From: PRDV01 sp963710865
GTDB lineage: Bacteria; Babelota; Babeliae; Babelales; Babelaceae
Direction: 5' to 3'
DNA length: 64,000 bases
NCBI GenBank assembly: GCA_963710865.1
Contig: CAVQBR010000002.1
Span: 248,001 to 312,000 of the forward strand
Shown: piece by piece, positions 46,081 to 55,350 of the stretch
Layout: the number at the start of each line of letters is the position of its first letter
Position numbering within the stretch: position 1 is the first letter of the stretch
Made by a program: the position numbers and the translations under genes
Notes under the pieces: model-generated
What the model saw: the letters and a program-made list of their open reading frames with translations, nothing else
The model's database searches: none
Told to the model about the DNA's origin: nothing

Positions 46081-46377
46081 CAAAAATTGTAAATGAAGCG
46101 TTGATCTACAAGATCAAAGGTTTTTAGGATTTTTCGTATATTTCAAAGAATAATTTTTAAGTCGATTTCTCGAAAATTTTCAAAGCAATATGATAATTAT
46201 ACAGCAATGTTTCTTTGAGTCAAGTATGAAGCTAAAAAAATCAATCACACTTTTTTGAAACAAGTACGTATAAGTTTACCCTAAAAAACAAACTATAGCA
46301 AGTTTTTTTCTTTCTAGGATTATTTCAATAGTTCTTAAGTTTACTGGGATTTTCCGAATACTCAGTTCATGAAGAAA

Positions 46378-46405
46378 ATTATAACCCATTACCCGGCAAT
46401 GTCAA
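46378..46405 (-). promoter_or_regulatory. rRNA operon promoter
   Basis: Perfect consensus on the minus strand: TTGACA (46405-46400), 16-bp spacer, TATAAT (46383-46378), about 300 nt upstream of mature 16S. The long AT-rich leader between holds the processing region. Confidence 0.85.
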
Positions 46406-46429
46406 CACTTTTTTAACAAAGAGCGAAAT

Positions 46430-47269
46430 TCTCCCTGTCCACACCCCAATGAGGCCTTCTAGCGGGACTAATCACACCGTCAGGCCTACAGCAAGGCGCG
46501 ATTAAGTTCGCTCAACCTCGCCACTACTCTTTATGATGATCCTCAGAGCATTTAAGATTCTCTACGATAGACAGTTGGGCTAGCACAAACTATCCAAGGC
46601 TCGCATATGAAATCCAACGCTTTGGTTCACTTTTACCTAGCAAAAGTGTCAAGATCCTGACGAAATTGCCATTTCGCAAACCTTCTCAGCATCTATTGTC
46701 AACTATTTCTCTTGTGCCTGCAAATAAGCCCTCTCTTTCGTTCGATTGGAAGATCGCATCACTTTTCTGATCTTCAGATCTGCGCGGACCATCTGGCATG
46801 CTTCATTCTTATAAATCATCTCGATGCTCGCTCTAAAGAAGCTCCTTCGCAACCGATTGCAAGCACATTAAACAGAACCTCTTGGCAAAAATGTCTGCTC
46901 CAGCCTTTAACCATGGCGAGGCGTTATAAGAGTTCATTCTGCACGATCTAATCATATAAAATAATTCAATCCGCTTCTTGGACATCGAAGAATTAGTTTT
47001 GGGAATTTTCTATCGAGCAGCTATCAGCCAAACGGACAGACTTGCAACAAAATAACAACTCTTAATTCTTGGTGCAATGATTCGCTTTGATTCAATCATC
47101 TAGCTTCATTAAGATCGCCTTTAAGCTTCTCATGTAAGATCATAATTGACAGTTAGATTAGCAGACTAGCATCGTTCGCTTATGGCTCTTCAGTCAATTC
47201 CCACGATAGCCCTCATCTGAATCCGAATCCGCAAGCAAAATAGCACTTAATCCAGCCAATCACGGACTT
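46430..47269. other. 840-bp region without a convincing gene
   Basis: Lies between the rRNA promoter and the DUF4143-type ATPase. One 79-codon plus-strand frame (46712-46951) has no ribosome site or recognisable features. Base composition is typical of the genome; perhaps decayed coding sequence. Confidence 0.4.
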
Positions 47270-48517
47270 TCAAACCAGCCCTACAGACGATTGCCACAAG
47301 GTCGAATAAGGCAAAGCCCACAACTTCTTTCCAAACGGAACAGACTCATCTCCGGTGTAGAACACGATCCCTCTGACAAATTTATCGCCCAGATGCTGCT
47401 GTAGATAGCTTAACCCTTTAAAATCGTGAGACCTGATGGTATCTGTATTTTTCATCTCAATACCCACAACCCTCCCCATAGAGTCCTCTAATACGATATC
47501 AACTGCTTCGCCAGAAGAAGTCCTAAAATGATAGATATTGACGCACGTAGCACTCCAGGTCGATTGTTTAACAAGCTCGGCCCAGACGAAATTTTCAAGA
47601 ATATGCCCAGTAAGTGTCGGCTCAGCAAGCATTCTTTCAACGGTAATACCCTGAAGGCTCGCCAAAAGACCTGTATCAACAATGTATGGCTTGGGCGATT
47701 TCACGAGTCGTTTTTCCGCACTTGCTCGCCATGGCCTACACATATAGAGTACATGAATTGCCTCAAGCAAAACTAAGTACCTTTGCACTGTCGAAGCAGA
47801 CATTCCCATAATTCTCGAAAGGTCACTTACATTAAGTACATGGCCTGCACGGTAAGCTACCAATTTTAAGAGATCGGGTAACTCTGTCAGCCTTTCAATA
47901 TTTACAAGATCACGCACATCTTTCAAAAGGATGTCATTAACATACGAACGGAACCAAGCTAGGCTTCGAGCTTCAAGCATATCTTGAACAATCGGATATC
48001 CTCCTTTTGTTATCAATCGATAGAGCTGCTCTTTCGAGAGACGTTCTTTAGGCGAAAGAAAAGTAGATTCTTTAAAAACTGCTGTGATAAAATCTTCTTG
48101 CACCCCCCGAACCTCCCCTTGCGAGAGAGGAAGCAGCAGAAGCGTTTCAAGGCGCCCTGCAAGCGACTCGCCCACCTGCTTAATATGAAGAGGATGTGCT
48201 GAGCCTGTAAGAATATATCTACCGGGCTCCCGGTTGAGATCTATATCCCGTTTTATCGGCAAAAAAATTTCAGGCACTCGCTGAACTTCATCAATAACAA
48301 CCGGCTTTGGCAGAGCCTCTATAAAGCCTTGAGGGTCTTTTTGGGCCGCACCCAAAATAGTCACCACATCGAATGTTATCGAGTGGTATCCACGACCCTT
48401 TGCGAATTCCTCAACTAAGGTTGACTTTCCGACCTGCCTAGCCCCTTCAATCAAAACTGCAGGACTAGTTGAAAGCGCCTCTTCCAGCCTCTTGCGAATG
48501 TTTCTTACAAATCTCAT
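47270..48517 (-). CDS. AAA_14 / DUF4143 family ATPase
   Basis: 415 residues from MRFVRNIRKRLEEAL, which has AGAGGTGAT 7 nt before it. Walker A is in VLIEGARQVGKSTLVEEF, Walker B in PKPVVIDEVQRVPE, sensor 1 in YILTGSAHPLH. A winged-helix part follows (LSRIMGMSASTVQRYLVLLEAI), then the DUF4143 domain with the PD-(D/E)XK-like core (GEAVDIVLED..GRVVGIEMKNT). These ATPases are common accessory genes of unclear role in archaea and host-associated bacteria. Three in-phase palindromes lie just upstream of the start. Confidence 0.9.
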   Translation of the reverse strand: MRFVRNIRKRLEEALSTSPAVLIEGARQVGKSTLVEEFAKGRGYHSITFDVVTILGAAQKDPQGFIEALPKPVVIDEVQRVPEIFLPIKRDIDLNREPGRYILTGSAHPLHIKQVGESLAGRLETLLLLPLSQGEVRGVQEDFITAVFKESTFLSPKERLSKEQLYRLITKGGYPIVQDMLEARSLAWFRSYVNDILLKDVRDLVNIERLTELPDLLKLVAYRAGHVLNVSDLSRIMGMSASTVQRYLVLLEAIHVLYMCRPWRASAEKRLVKSPKPYIVDTGLLASLQGITVERMLAEPTLTGHILENFVWAELVKQSTWSATCVNIYHFRTSSGEAVDIVLEDSMGRVVGIEMKNTDTIRSHDFKGLSYLQQHLGDKFVRGIVFYTGDESVPFGKKLWALPYSTLWQSSVGLV

Positions 48518-48532
48518 TCTTATCACCTCTGA

Positions 48533-48591
48533 GTGAAATTTCACCATTAACTGACGGAAATTCTGTCACCAACTGATGGAAATTCTATCAG
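48533..48591 (-). promoter_or_regulatory. Triple palindromic operator upstream of the ATPase gene
   Basis: Three units with centres 21-22 bp apart: GTGAAATTTCAC (48533-48544), CTGACGGAAATTCTGTCA (48551-48568) and CTGATGGAAATTCTATCAG (48573-48591). The two-helical-turn spacing implies cooperative binding on one face. The first unit lies 16 bp upstream of the start codon. The same unit type recurs at 53183-53218. Confidence 0.65.
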
Positions 48592-48760
48592 AAAAAAACA
48601 AAGAAAATCTACCCAGCTCAAAGGCGTTCCAGTTCTCAAACATTCAAAGCACGAGCAAGAACGAAGACCATCCATGTTCGCTTCCCTCATAAAAGCTTCA
48701 AAATTAGCACATGCTAAGAAACAAGAATGACTAACCTGCTGAGTACTATTTTATGCAAAA

Positions 48761-49249
48761 CTATTCGATGCCGATATAGATATCCAAACTTGTGCTGGCA
48801 GGATTGCTTGCACGTTGATCATAGAGTTCAAAATCTGCACGATATGCTCTTTTCCCACCAAAATCATCTAGTGACATCTTCCAAATCTGTTGCCATGCAG
48901 CAATTACAACTTCCGGCATCGTTCCTTCTGGTGTTGTAAATTTTTGATATTTAGCTGCAGGTATTATTAACTCCCGCAATCCCGAGGGGGTATCGTCAAA
49001 TGAAGTCACTTCTTCCCCAATGAAATAGGTATAGTCACCATGCTCATCGCCTTCATACTCTGTATAAACAGATAACGTCACACCGGGATTTTTTCTATGA
49101 GCTATTTGTGAAGCAACATTTTGACTCCAATAGCTACCAGCTAACGCACCAATCTTGGCTGCTTGAGGGTTCATCTCGTTTGAATTATTTGTACGAGCAG
49201 TTAGACCAACAAGCTTGATTTCACTTTTCTGGAGTATTTCTTTTTTCAT
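48761..49249 (-). CDS. GyrI-like / effector-binding domain protein
   Basis: 162 residues consisting of a single GyrI-like (AraC effector-binding) domain: KLVGLTARTNNSNE, an acidic YEGDEHGDYTYFIGEEV, IPAAKYQKFTTPEGTMPEVV, IAAWQQIWKM, and the ending RADFELYDQRASNPASTSLDIYIGIE with its ligand-pocket Glu. Such stand-alone domains bind small hydrophobic or cationic molecules and may sequester drugs. Ribosome site TTAGGTGTCC. Single gene; the next upstream on the strand is a decayed gene. Confidence 0.88.
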   Translation of the reverse strand: MKKEILQKSEIKLVGLTARTNNSNEMNPQAAKIGALAGSYWSQNVASQIAHRKNPGVTLSVYTEYEGDEHGDYTYFIGEEVTSFDDTPSGLRELIIPAAKYQKFTTPEGTMPEVVIAAWQQIWKMSLDDFGGKRAYRADFELYDQRASNPASTSLDIYIGIE

Positions 49250-49450
49250 AGGACACCTAATGTAAAGTTATTGGACTGAAAATTTTGTACCTTGACTGCG
49301 ATTGCTCCCTCTTGCTGACACATTCTACCATAAAACCATAAGGAGAATCAAACCGAAACGCTATTGATATACCCAAGGGGTAAGGTTTTAGGATTTTGAA
49401 TTGTCTCACCCTCGTATCATCTTGATACCAGTGGTAAATCATCAAGAAAG

Positions 49451-49479
49451 GGGGCTTTCCCTGGCCAAGGAAAAGCCCC
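49451..49479 (-). terminator. Terminator hairpin after the decayed gene at 49514
   Basis: GGGGCTTTCCCTGG...AAGGAAAAGCCCC folds as a long stem; on the minus strand it is followed by CCTTTCTTG. Confidence 0.6.
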
Positions 49480-49513
49480 GTTCTTTTGCTTTTATACGTA
49501 AATTTACTATTCT

Positions 49514-50242
49514 TTATCGGCCCTCGTTCCGCAATAGATTTTTTCTCTTTTTGAAATCCTTATTCTGTTGTTTATTTCCCGGAATTAGGGGGCCTCCACA
49601 AAACTCAGTAACAGGATCAGTACCAGGTTGGAAGGCAACAAAATTTGTTTTATTAAAAATCCAGCTCTGGTTTTTACCAAGCTTAATTGGTGTGTTATAT
49701 AAAAATTGCACAATCGCATCGCCGCCCGAAGTTCCTGGTAAGAGTGAATATACTATCGCACTATTTACATCGGTAATAGACAACTGCCCGAAAGGATCAC
49801 TATCAGCAGCATAAAGAGGAGCTGTATAGTTCCACGAGGTTTGATCGCGACTGCCCAAAATTACCGTGACAATTTGAATGGCTTGCTTGTAAGCAGCTTT
49901 CAAGTTGTCATAGGTAAGAACTGAAAGTTTCACCCCTTGCATTGGGTTGCAGGTGGCGTCATCTGTTCTCGTAATATCAAAAAGCAAAGGAGTCGATTTC
50001 GCCATCTTTTTCCTGATAAGCGAATTCACAAATTACCATAACAGCTACTGTTGTTACAGGATCATACGGCTTGGTTGAATCAAAAACTTGAGTTGTTGCT
50101 CCAATATTGTTGAAACCATCTAAAATCGCGCTAGCAGCAGTGCCCTTGGCTCCCGAGGGAAGCTGCAATGGTGTTGAACGAAGCCCTTGATAAAGATCAT
50201 TAACATTGGCCGCGCTTTAGTTGATTCTACCGATATTACCAT
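49514..50242 (-). pseudogene. Frameshifted gene of unknown function
   Basis: Three frame segments read in series on the minus strand: ATG 50242 (MVISVESTKA), then AANVNDLYQGLRSTPLQL...VICEFAYQEKDG in a second frame to about 49990, then AKSTPLLFDITRTDDAT... in a third to 49514. AGGAGG is immediately before the first ATG and a terminator lies beyond the stop, so it was an expressed gene. If the frames were joined it would be about 235 residues, Thr/Asn/Asp-rich, with no signal peptide and no recognised domain. Sequencing error is an alternative for the frame changes. Confidence 0.55.
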
Positions 50243-50753
50243 CCTCCTTTTAATTGATCTTCACGTCATTAACCTAGCATGCTCTATTCTAAAAAAAACG
50301 TAAGCAAAAAACAAGAGTTTGTAGAAAAGATGAGCAGAACCTGCAAATTTACTCTAGCGTTTTGTTTGGACGAGAGCTTAGAGACCTTTGAGCTTCGCCA
50401 ATCAATACCAAGGTCTTTCGCATGCTACCAATCTTTTGCATGGTAGCTTGCTCAATGATGGGCAAAATTTCCTCGTGAGAAAACACACCTCTCTGATTGA
50501 ACATCTAGATTAAGCATCATTAAGGATCGCTCAGGGAGATAACTTTGAACAGAACTCTTTCATTGACATGCCAGCAACACAAAAAGTGTACTGATCGACT
50601 ATGGCCTTTCATTACTGAAATCAACATGCAGACCAAAAAGACTGTTGTTTATGCCAATTTATAAGATCGAACGAGCGTGAATTTTTTGAACACTTTTCTC
50701 TAGAGGTACTGCCGGTTGCTTGTTCCGCCGTAATCATCTTTTTCCTCATAGAG
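50243..50753. other. 511-bp region without a convincing gene
   Basis: No ribosome site plus frame combination, RNA or repeat seen between two minus-strand genes. Confidence 0.4.
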
Positions 50754-52280
50754 CTACTTTAATAATTCATAAGATTTCTTCGGCGCAAGAATACTTGGCA
50801 CTACATCGGCGCGCATAACCAGACCGGAAGAACATCTCTCTTTTAGGCGGCCAAGACGTACAAATGGAAGCATCCTATCTAATTGAATCTCAGGAGTTAT
50901 GATCACTCCGTCCTGAATAAATCTTTGAACTCGCTTGCACACTACGAATATGATCTGAGAAACTACCTTTGTTAATTCCTCAGAAGGTTCATATATGGCG
51001 CTTACCGTTTGGCCATTAACATCAAAATGGCTAAATGCTAAACTTACAGGAGTTTTTCTTTCTCTCAAAATCTCATTCACAGATTTTGCGATGACATCTG
51101 CTAGCTCTGAGGTGATGTAATCCTTACTCAATTTTGAGTCTTCTCCAATATTAACCCTAAAGGCTCCAACCGTGATGGTATAGCTGCTAGGACTATAATC
51201 CCTTTCTATTGTGTAAGGTAAAAAGTTCGCTTTGTTCGCTTCATAGACAGAAAACAAAGCTAAAGGATCGGCAAGATTGATTTCAAAGCTGAGATTAAAA
51301 GACTGCACCTTTCTTTCAACTTTCACAGAAACGTCCCCGATTTGTTTAGTGGTTGCAGCGGATTCAGCTAGAGAATCTTTATCAGAGAAACCTCCAGTAC
51401 CAACATTATATAAGAAATCTAGCTCGTCAACTGCCACTTCTTGTATCAAAGAATCCAGAAAGCCTTTATCGAAGTGAGTTTCCGATTGAGCTTGAGTGCG
51501 GCTGATAAAACGGCTAACATCAAAACTCTTATACGCTAACCGATCATAGCCATTATGCAGTAAAAATGAAGCAATTTTCTCTCCATGCATTGCACCACAA
51601 CAAACGACAACTCTCTTTTTTGTAGATGTTAATATATGATACAATAATTCCAAATCAGCAATCTCATACCAAGCTGGATTACTAAACATATCTTGCATGT
51701 AATAAACTGGAAACCCGCTCTCATAGGCCTTGCACAAAGAACTTTTAAGACCTGCTACGGTTTTAGCATATAATGCAAGATAGGCATCCAGAGTTCCCTG
51801 ACCAGCATTCTCTCTCATGCGAGCTCTCTTCCTTGGGCAAAAAGGCACCGGTTCTTCAAGTGTTGATCCAGCCACATTCTTAAAGGAAAGCCAGCGATCC
51901 AGATAATCAAAAAGACTAATATAGCTCGCACGACAAGTATCTGCATGGATAATGTTGAGATTCTTCATGGTCTTTTCAATGCGTTGACGACATTCTGACA
52001 TAAACTGAGTTTTACCATCAATATAAACATCCGGCACTGCAGGAGCAGACTCCCACACTAGGTCAATTTCATCTGTTTTATTAAGCTCTTCAAAAATCTC
52101 ATAGAGCTTAACCTCGGTGGAAAATGCTTCCGCTTCTGGGCGAAGAACATGGGCATCACATACTATATCGACAGTTCTCTGAGTCTCTGGCTCAAAAAGC
52201 CTATGATATCCAATTATATATGCGCTCAATTTTGGAGTGACTAGCAGAAGAAAGACAGTCATTAACTTACGCATTGACAT
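50754..52280 (-). CDS. Large secreted protein, function unknown
   Basis: 508 residues with ribosome site AAAGGAGTT; signal peptide MSMRKLMTVFLLLVTPKLSA. Mature N-terminus YIIGYHRLFEPETQRTVDIVCDAHV; a central KKRVVVCCGAMHGEKIASFL segment looks like a Rossmann strand with a CCGA-H pair, reminiscent of ligand-binding in TraB/ChaN-like folds, which fits the early Tyr/His/Glu-rich part only loosely. The C-terminal third is strand-rich (DLADPLALFSVYEANK...YTITVGAFRVNIGE). No convincing family match; unknown function in the envelope or outside. Confidence 0.8.
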   Translation of the reverse strand: MSMRKLMTVFLLLVTPKLSAYIIGYHRLFEPETQRTVDIVCDAHVLRPEAEAFSTEVKLYEIFEELNKTDEIDLVWESAPAVPDVYIDGKTQFMSECRQRIEKTMKNLNIIHADTCRASYISLFDYLDRWLSFKNVAGSTLEEPVPFCPRKRARMRENAGQGTLDAYLALYAKTVAGLKSSLCKAYESGFPVYYMQDMFSNPAWYEIADLELLYHILTSTKKRVVVCCGAMHGEKIASFLLHNGYDRLAYKSFDVSRFISRTQAQSETHFDKGFLDSLIQEVAVDELDFLYNVGTGGFSDKDSLAESAATTKQIGDVSVKVERKVQSFNLSFEINLADPLALFSVYEANKANFLPYTIERDYSPSSYTITVGAFRVNIGEDSKLSKDYITSELADVIAKSVNEILRERKTPVSLAFSHFDVNGQTVSAIYEPSEELTKVVSQIIFVVCKRVQRFIQDGVIITPEIQLDRMLPFVRLGRLKERCSSGLVMRADVVPSILAPKKSYELLK

Positions 52281-52443
52281 AATAAACTCCTTTAACTAGT
52301 TTATTTTCTAATTATGTATACGGTAAACATAGCACAAGAAAGCTAAAAAGGCAAATCCTTTAATAAAAATATTGACTTTCATTCAAGCTGTATAATAAGC
52401 TAAGACTATGCGGTAATTACTCGATTTAAACTAAGGAGTAAGT

Positions 52444-52638
52444 ATGAAACGCATATGTTTAGCCCTTACACTAACTGTACTAGCTAGTTTTGGCGCACTT
52501 CAAGCAATGATACGTCACTCATCAAGACCGCGTGTAACTCCCTATAGCCGTACGGTCGCTGGACAAAGACCGTCTATGAATCCTAGCAGAACAGGCATTT
52601 CACAAGGGCATGGCAAGAGATTGACCCAAATACTCTAG
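52444..52638 (+). CDS. Small secreted basic peptide (64 aa)
   Basis: Ribosome site AAGGAGTAAGT before ATG; signal peptide ending SFGALQAM, the same Q-A-M junction as other exported proteins here. The 40-residue mature part is rich in Arg/Ser/Pro/Gly (RHSSRPRVTPYSRTVAGQRP). It may be a complete small peptide, or the start of a longer gene broken after codon 64, because the next 350 bases have no frame of their own. TTGACT at about 52372 and TATAAT at about 52391 form a plausible but short-spaced promoter. Confidence 0.6.
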   Translation: MKRICLALTLTVLASFGALQAMIRHSSRPRVTPYSRTVAGQRPSMNPSRTGISQGHGKRLTQIL

Positions 52639-53182
52639 AATATTTGGAATAGCCCATGCTTCCGGCCAACAATCCTACTGGGAGCGGCTCCTCTTTACAG
52701 AGTACTTAGAAGAAAAACTTCAGGTGGTACGACGCTTTATGAATGTACTGGAAATGGCGACAAACTACTTGGCAATGAGCACGACGAGACTCGATTTCCC
52801 AACCTAAAAGATCAGGTCCATGCTGTATTACAGTCGCCGGCTGCTGCAGCGCCTAAGTGCAGTTTTCAATTATTATGACGGCGGGCAAGAGATTATTAGG
52901 CTCTTACCTAATGAGTTGAGATACTTCACAACGCATCAGCAACCCGCTTTGGAGACCCTAAGCCCTCAATACAAATTCATGCATTGATCTCCCCAATCAG
53001 GATACATTAAACCCCGTAGCTCCCACCATGTTTTAAATCATAGTATTAAAACTTTTTCGCCAAACACATATAAATCAACTTCGAGACTAATACTTTCTCA
53101 TCAACCATCGTACTTCGATATCAGGTAGCATAGCCAGAACATCGCCACCTTCCGCCGTTGCTCGGAAAAAAGCAACCAATGA
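52639..53182. other. 544-bp region, probably decayed sequence
   Basis: No intact frame. It follows the small peptide gene without terminator and ends at the operator of the SRPBCC/MarR operon. May hold the lost remainder of the 52444 gene. Confidence 0.35.
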
Positions 53183-53225
53183 CTGAAAATCCTTCAGCAA
53201 CTGATGAAATTTTCATCACTTGACA
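53183..53225 (+). promoter_or_regulatory. Double palindromic operator overlapping the SRPBCC-MarR promoter
   Basis: CTGAAAATCCTTCAG (53183-53197) and TGATGAAATTTTCATCA (53202-53218) have centres 20 bp apart, followed directly by a -35 box TTGACA (53220-53225) with an AT-rich -10 region (AAATAT about 17 bp on). The second unit with its CAAC prefix is very like CAACTGATGGAAATTCTATC upstream of the DUF4143 ATPase gene. Likely bound by the MarR protein encoded just downstream (inference). Confidence 0.65.
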
Positions 53226-53283
53226 TTACCTCTCGACTTTGTAAATATATATACAGTATCATTTTTTACCAAACGGAGGAATC

Positions 53284-53709
53284 ATGTGGCAACGGACTTA
53301 TAGCAAAGAATTTCAAGATATCAAACCGACAGCAATCTGGAGTGTGTGGACCGATATCAATAATTGGTCTGCTTGGAACCCTGGCATAGAATATTGCACG
53401 CTTAATGAGCCATTTTCCATTGGCAGCAGCTTCATCTTAAAACCACTAGGATCACCAGCAGTTCAAGTCAAACTTGTGGCAATTGACCACCAACGCATGT
53501 TTACCGACTGCACTTTCTTTTTGGGAGCAAAAATGTATGGCATGCACGAGATTGCAAAAACCGAGCAAGGCGTCACTCTTACCACAACGATCACCGTTAC
53601 CGGCCCCTTAGGATTTGTATGGCGGAACTTAGTCGGTAAAAAGATTGCTGCTAAAATGGCAGAACAAACGGACGCATTAATTGAACGAGCAAGAATACAT
53701 GGACATTAA
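53284..53709 (+). CDS. SRPBCC-family (START-like) ligand-binding protein
   Basis: 141 residues with ACGGAGGAATC as ribosome site. Helix-grip fold pattern: EFQDIKPTAIWSVWTDINNWSAWNPGIEYCTL at the start, a beta-rich middle, and a C-terminal helix LVGKKIAAKMAEQTDALIERA. Members bind lipids, polyketides or other hydrophobics; they are often encoded with a regulator. Here the MarR gene starts inside its last codons (11-nt overlap), so the pair is translationally coupled and probably forms a sensing/regulating unit. Confidence 0.87.
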   Translation: MWQRTYSKEFQDIKPTAIWSVWTDINNWSAWNPGIEYCTLNEPFSIGSSFILKPLGSPAVQVKLVAIDHQRMFTDCTFFLGAKMYGMHEIAKTEQGVTLTTTITVTGPLGFVWRNLVGKKIAAKMAEQTDALIERARIHGH

Positions 53710-54154
53710 ATCGGCATTTGGGTTTACCACAGCTGAAGAAAGCCCTGGCTTTTTGTTGTGGCAAACTACTACTACGTGGGAACGTCTGATTAAAAAAGCA
53801 CTTAAACCATATCAGGTCTCGCACACTCAACACGTAATTCTCGCCATTCTTTTGTGGTTTGAAGAACAAGGCGACAAAGCTACACAAGTAGCACTTGCTC
53901 GTTGGTCAAAGCTCGACAAGATGACTATATCGATTGCTCTTAAAAAATTGAGCGCTAAAGGTCTTATTGAGCGAATTGAGCATGCAGCAGATACTCGTGC
54001 AAAACAGGTAACCTTGACAGAAAAAGGAAGAGCCCTGGCACAAGAGCTGGTTCCGATCGTAGAGAAACTAGATGCAGTATTTTTTGGAAGCTTGAGCAGA
54101 ACTGACGAGAACGAGCTGATAAGAATCTTAGGAGACCTAATCAAAAAAGCATGA
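53699..54154 (+). CDS. MarR-family transcriptional regulator
   Basis: 151 residues from MDIKSAFGFTTAEE; an in-frame TTG lies 18 nt upstream. Winged-helix core: HTQHVILAILLWFEEQGDKATQVALARWSKLDKMTISIALKKLSAKGLIERIEHAADTRAKQVTLTEKGRALA, with the wing D-T-R-A-K-Q-V and the dimer helices at both ends. MarR dimers bind 16-20 bp palindromes overlapping their own promoter and release on ligand binding. The palindromes at 53183-53218 are the natural candidate site, and the ATPase promoter at 48533-48591 a second one. Confidence 0.92.
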   Translation: MDIKSAFGFTTAEESPGFLLWQTTTTWERLIKKALKPYQVSHTQHVILAILLWFEEQGDKATQVALARWSKLDKMTISIALKKLSAKGLIERIEHAADTRAKQVTLTEKGRALAQELVPIVEKLDAVFFGSLSRTDENELIRILGDLIKKA

Positions 54155-54329
54155 AAATACAGTATACCTCTCGCGGGGTTGATGAAAAAAACAAACTCTC
54201 TCTTATGCAAGAAAGCAAAAATGATCTCTTTCATAAAAATATGGATATGTATACTTACAAAAGCACTATCAGAAGATACAACGAGGCCAGTTTGCCCTTA
54301 CGATCCTATGCAGCCTTCCTGCTTTCAAC

Positions 54330-54640
54330 TCTATGAAGGGATTTCAAATTGAGAACCTTGTTCTTCAGAATCGGTCCCCAATCCAGGAGTCTGGGCATTA
54401 ATCCCCATGATATTGCAAAAGACAATCCCCTACTATCAACGAAAAACAATAAAACAACCAGGATGTCAGATCGACTATCTCATTCAAACTCGTTTTAAAA
54501 CCCTCTCTGTCTGCGAAGTAAAGTTCTCCCAACATGAGTTTCCTGCAAGCATCATAGCCGAGATGCAAGAAAAGCTTGCTCGATTCTCATCCCCTAAAGG
54601 CTGCTCTGCCGATATTAAATTATGCAAACGGCATCAGTAG
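54330..54640 (+). pseudogene. Remnant of an ATP-binding protein C-terminus (PD-(D/E)XK/DUF4143-like)
   Basis: One frame reads KGFQIENLVLQNRSPIQESG, and after stops/frame change another reads KTIKQPGCQIDYLIQTRFKTLSVCEVKFSQHEFPASIIAEMQEKLARFSSPK. This matches the C-terminal part of AAA ATPases of the DUF4143/DUF234 type (F-E-N-x-V-L, G-x-Q-I-D-x-L-I, x-x-x-C-E-I/V-K-F). The ATPase half is missing, so it is a decayed gene related to, but not a copy of, the gene at 47270. Confidence 0.6.
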
Positions 54641-54702
54641 CGCTCTCAAAGAAAGCGACTATTTCGCTCATACTATTGATTTGGGTAAGCTTCTCGAATA
54701 AC

Positions 54703-54795
54703 CACTTACGCGCCATTGGAAAACTGCTTTTTTGCGTAAGTTTTTATGCTTCAAAATATTTACGTAAAAAAGGAAAATGACATTTTTGCGTAAGA
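54703..54795. repeat. TTTTTGCGTAAG repeats
   Basis: TTTTTGCGTAAG occurs at about 54729-54740 and 54783-54794, with inverted partners CTTACGC (about 54704) and TTTACGTAAAAA (about 54760). They can form hairpins and resemble a small operator or repeat array following the decayed ATPase. Confidence 0.5.
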
Positions 54796-54828
54796 ATGTA
54801 ACGCATTTGAGCCCCAGGTAATCCTTAA

Positions 54829-55350
54829 TTAAAGCTTTTTAAAAGAAGCGCACGGCTGGATGCGCAATATACCTGTCTTGGATTGAGATACCTCAAAATA
54901 ATAGACTTGCTTCCCTCTCTTGACCAGTCTCGCCATCGGTAGCTTCGGAGGAGCTTGTCCTATCTCGGTCACAGAAATGCCTTCAATAGGTGCACCTTTC
55001 AAAGCATCTACCAGGTGAACTTTCGCAGGCTTGAGACCACCTGTTGCCACTTTTTCACACCATCTGTAGCGGGGCACGACAAAACAGGTTCCCTTCTGGC
55101 AGGCAAGAGTCGAAAATGATTCCGATGCCTGTATCGTCACCATATCTTGACCGGAACCTATCCTATCTTTTTTGTAATAGAAAAAAACGGTAACTGGCTG
55201 CTTCACAACCGAACGAAGGACAATGAAACAGTCGATTTCACTTACAGAATCAAGCGACAGTTCGACCTTGCCAGCCTGCATTTCAAAAGGCTCTGGGCAA
55301 TTTCCTTGTATCGAAAAGACGAGGCTTAGCACGAGAATACAACGTTTCAT
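54829..55350 (-). CDS. Small secreted protein, unknown
   Basis: 173 residues. Ribosome site AAAGGTGG; signal peptide MKRCILVLSLVFSIQG. The mature protein is strand-rich with four or five cysteines (C-P-E-P, I-D-C-F, LACQKGTCFVV, W-C-E-K) that could pair in the periplasm. Its ATG overlaps the gmk stop (ATGA), so it is translated from the gmk transcript. No family recognised. Confidence 0.75.
   Translation of the reverse strand: MKRCILVLSLVFSIQGNCPEPFEMQAGKVELSLDSVSEIDCFIVLRSVVKQPVTVFFYYKKDRIGSGQDMVTIQASESFSTLACQKGTCFVVPRYRWCEKVATGGLKPAKVHLVDALKGAPIEGISVTEIGQAPPKLPMARLVKRGKQVYYFEVSQSKTGILRIQPCASFKKL

Noticed and set aside
46712..46951. 79-codon frame as a gene
   Set aside because: No ribosome site, no hydrophobic signal, composition like random frames.
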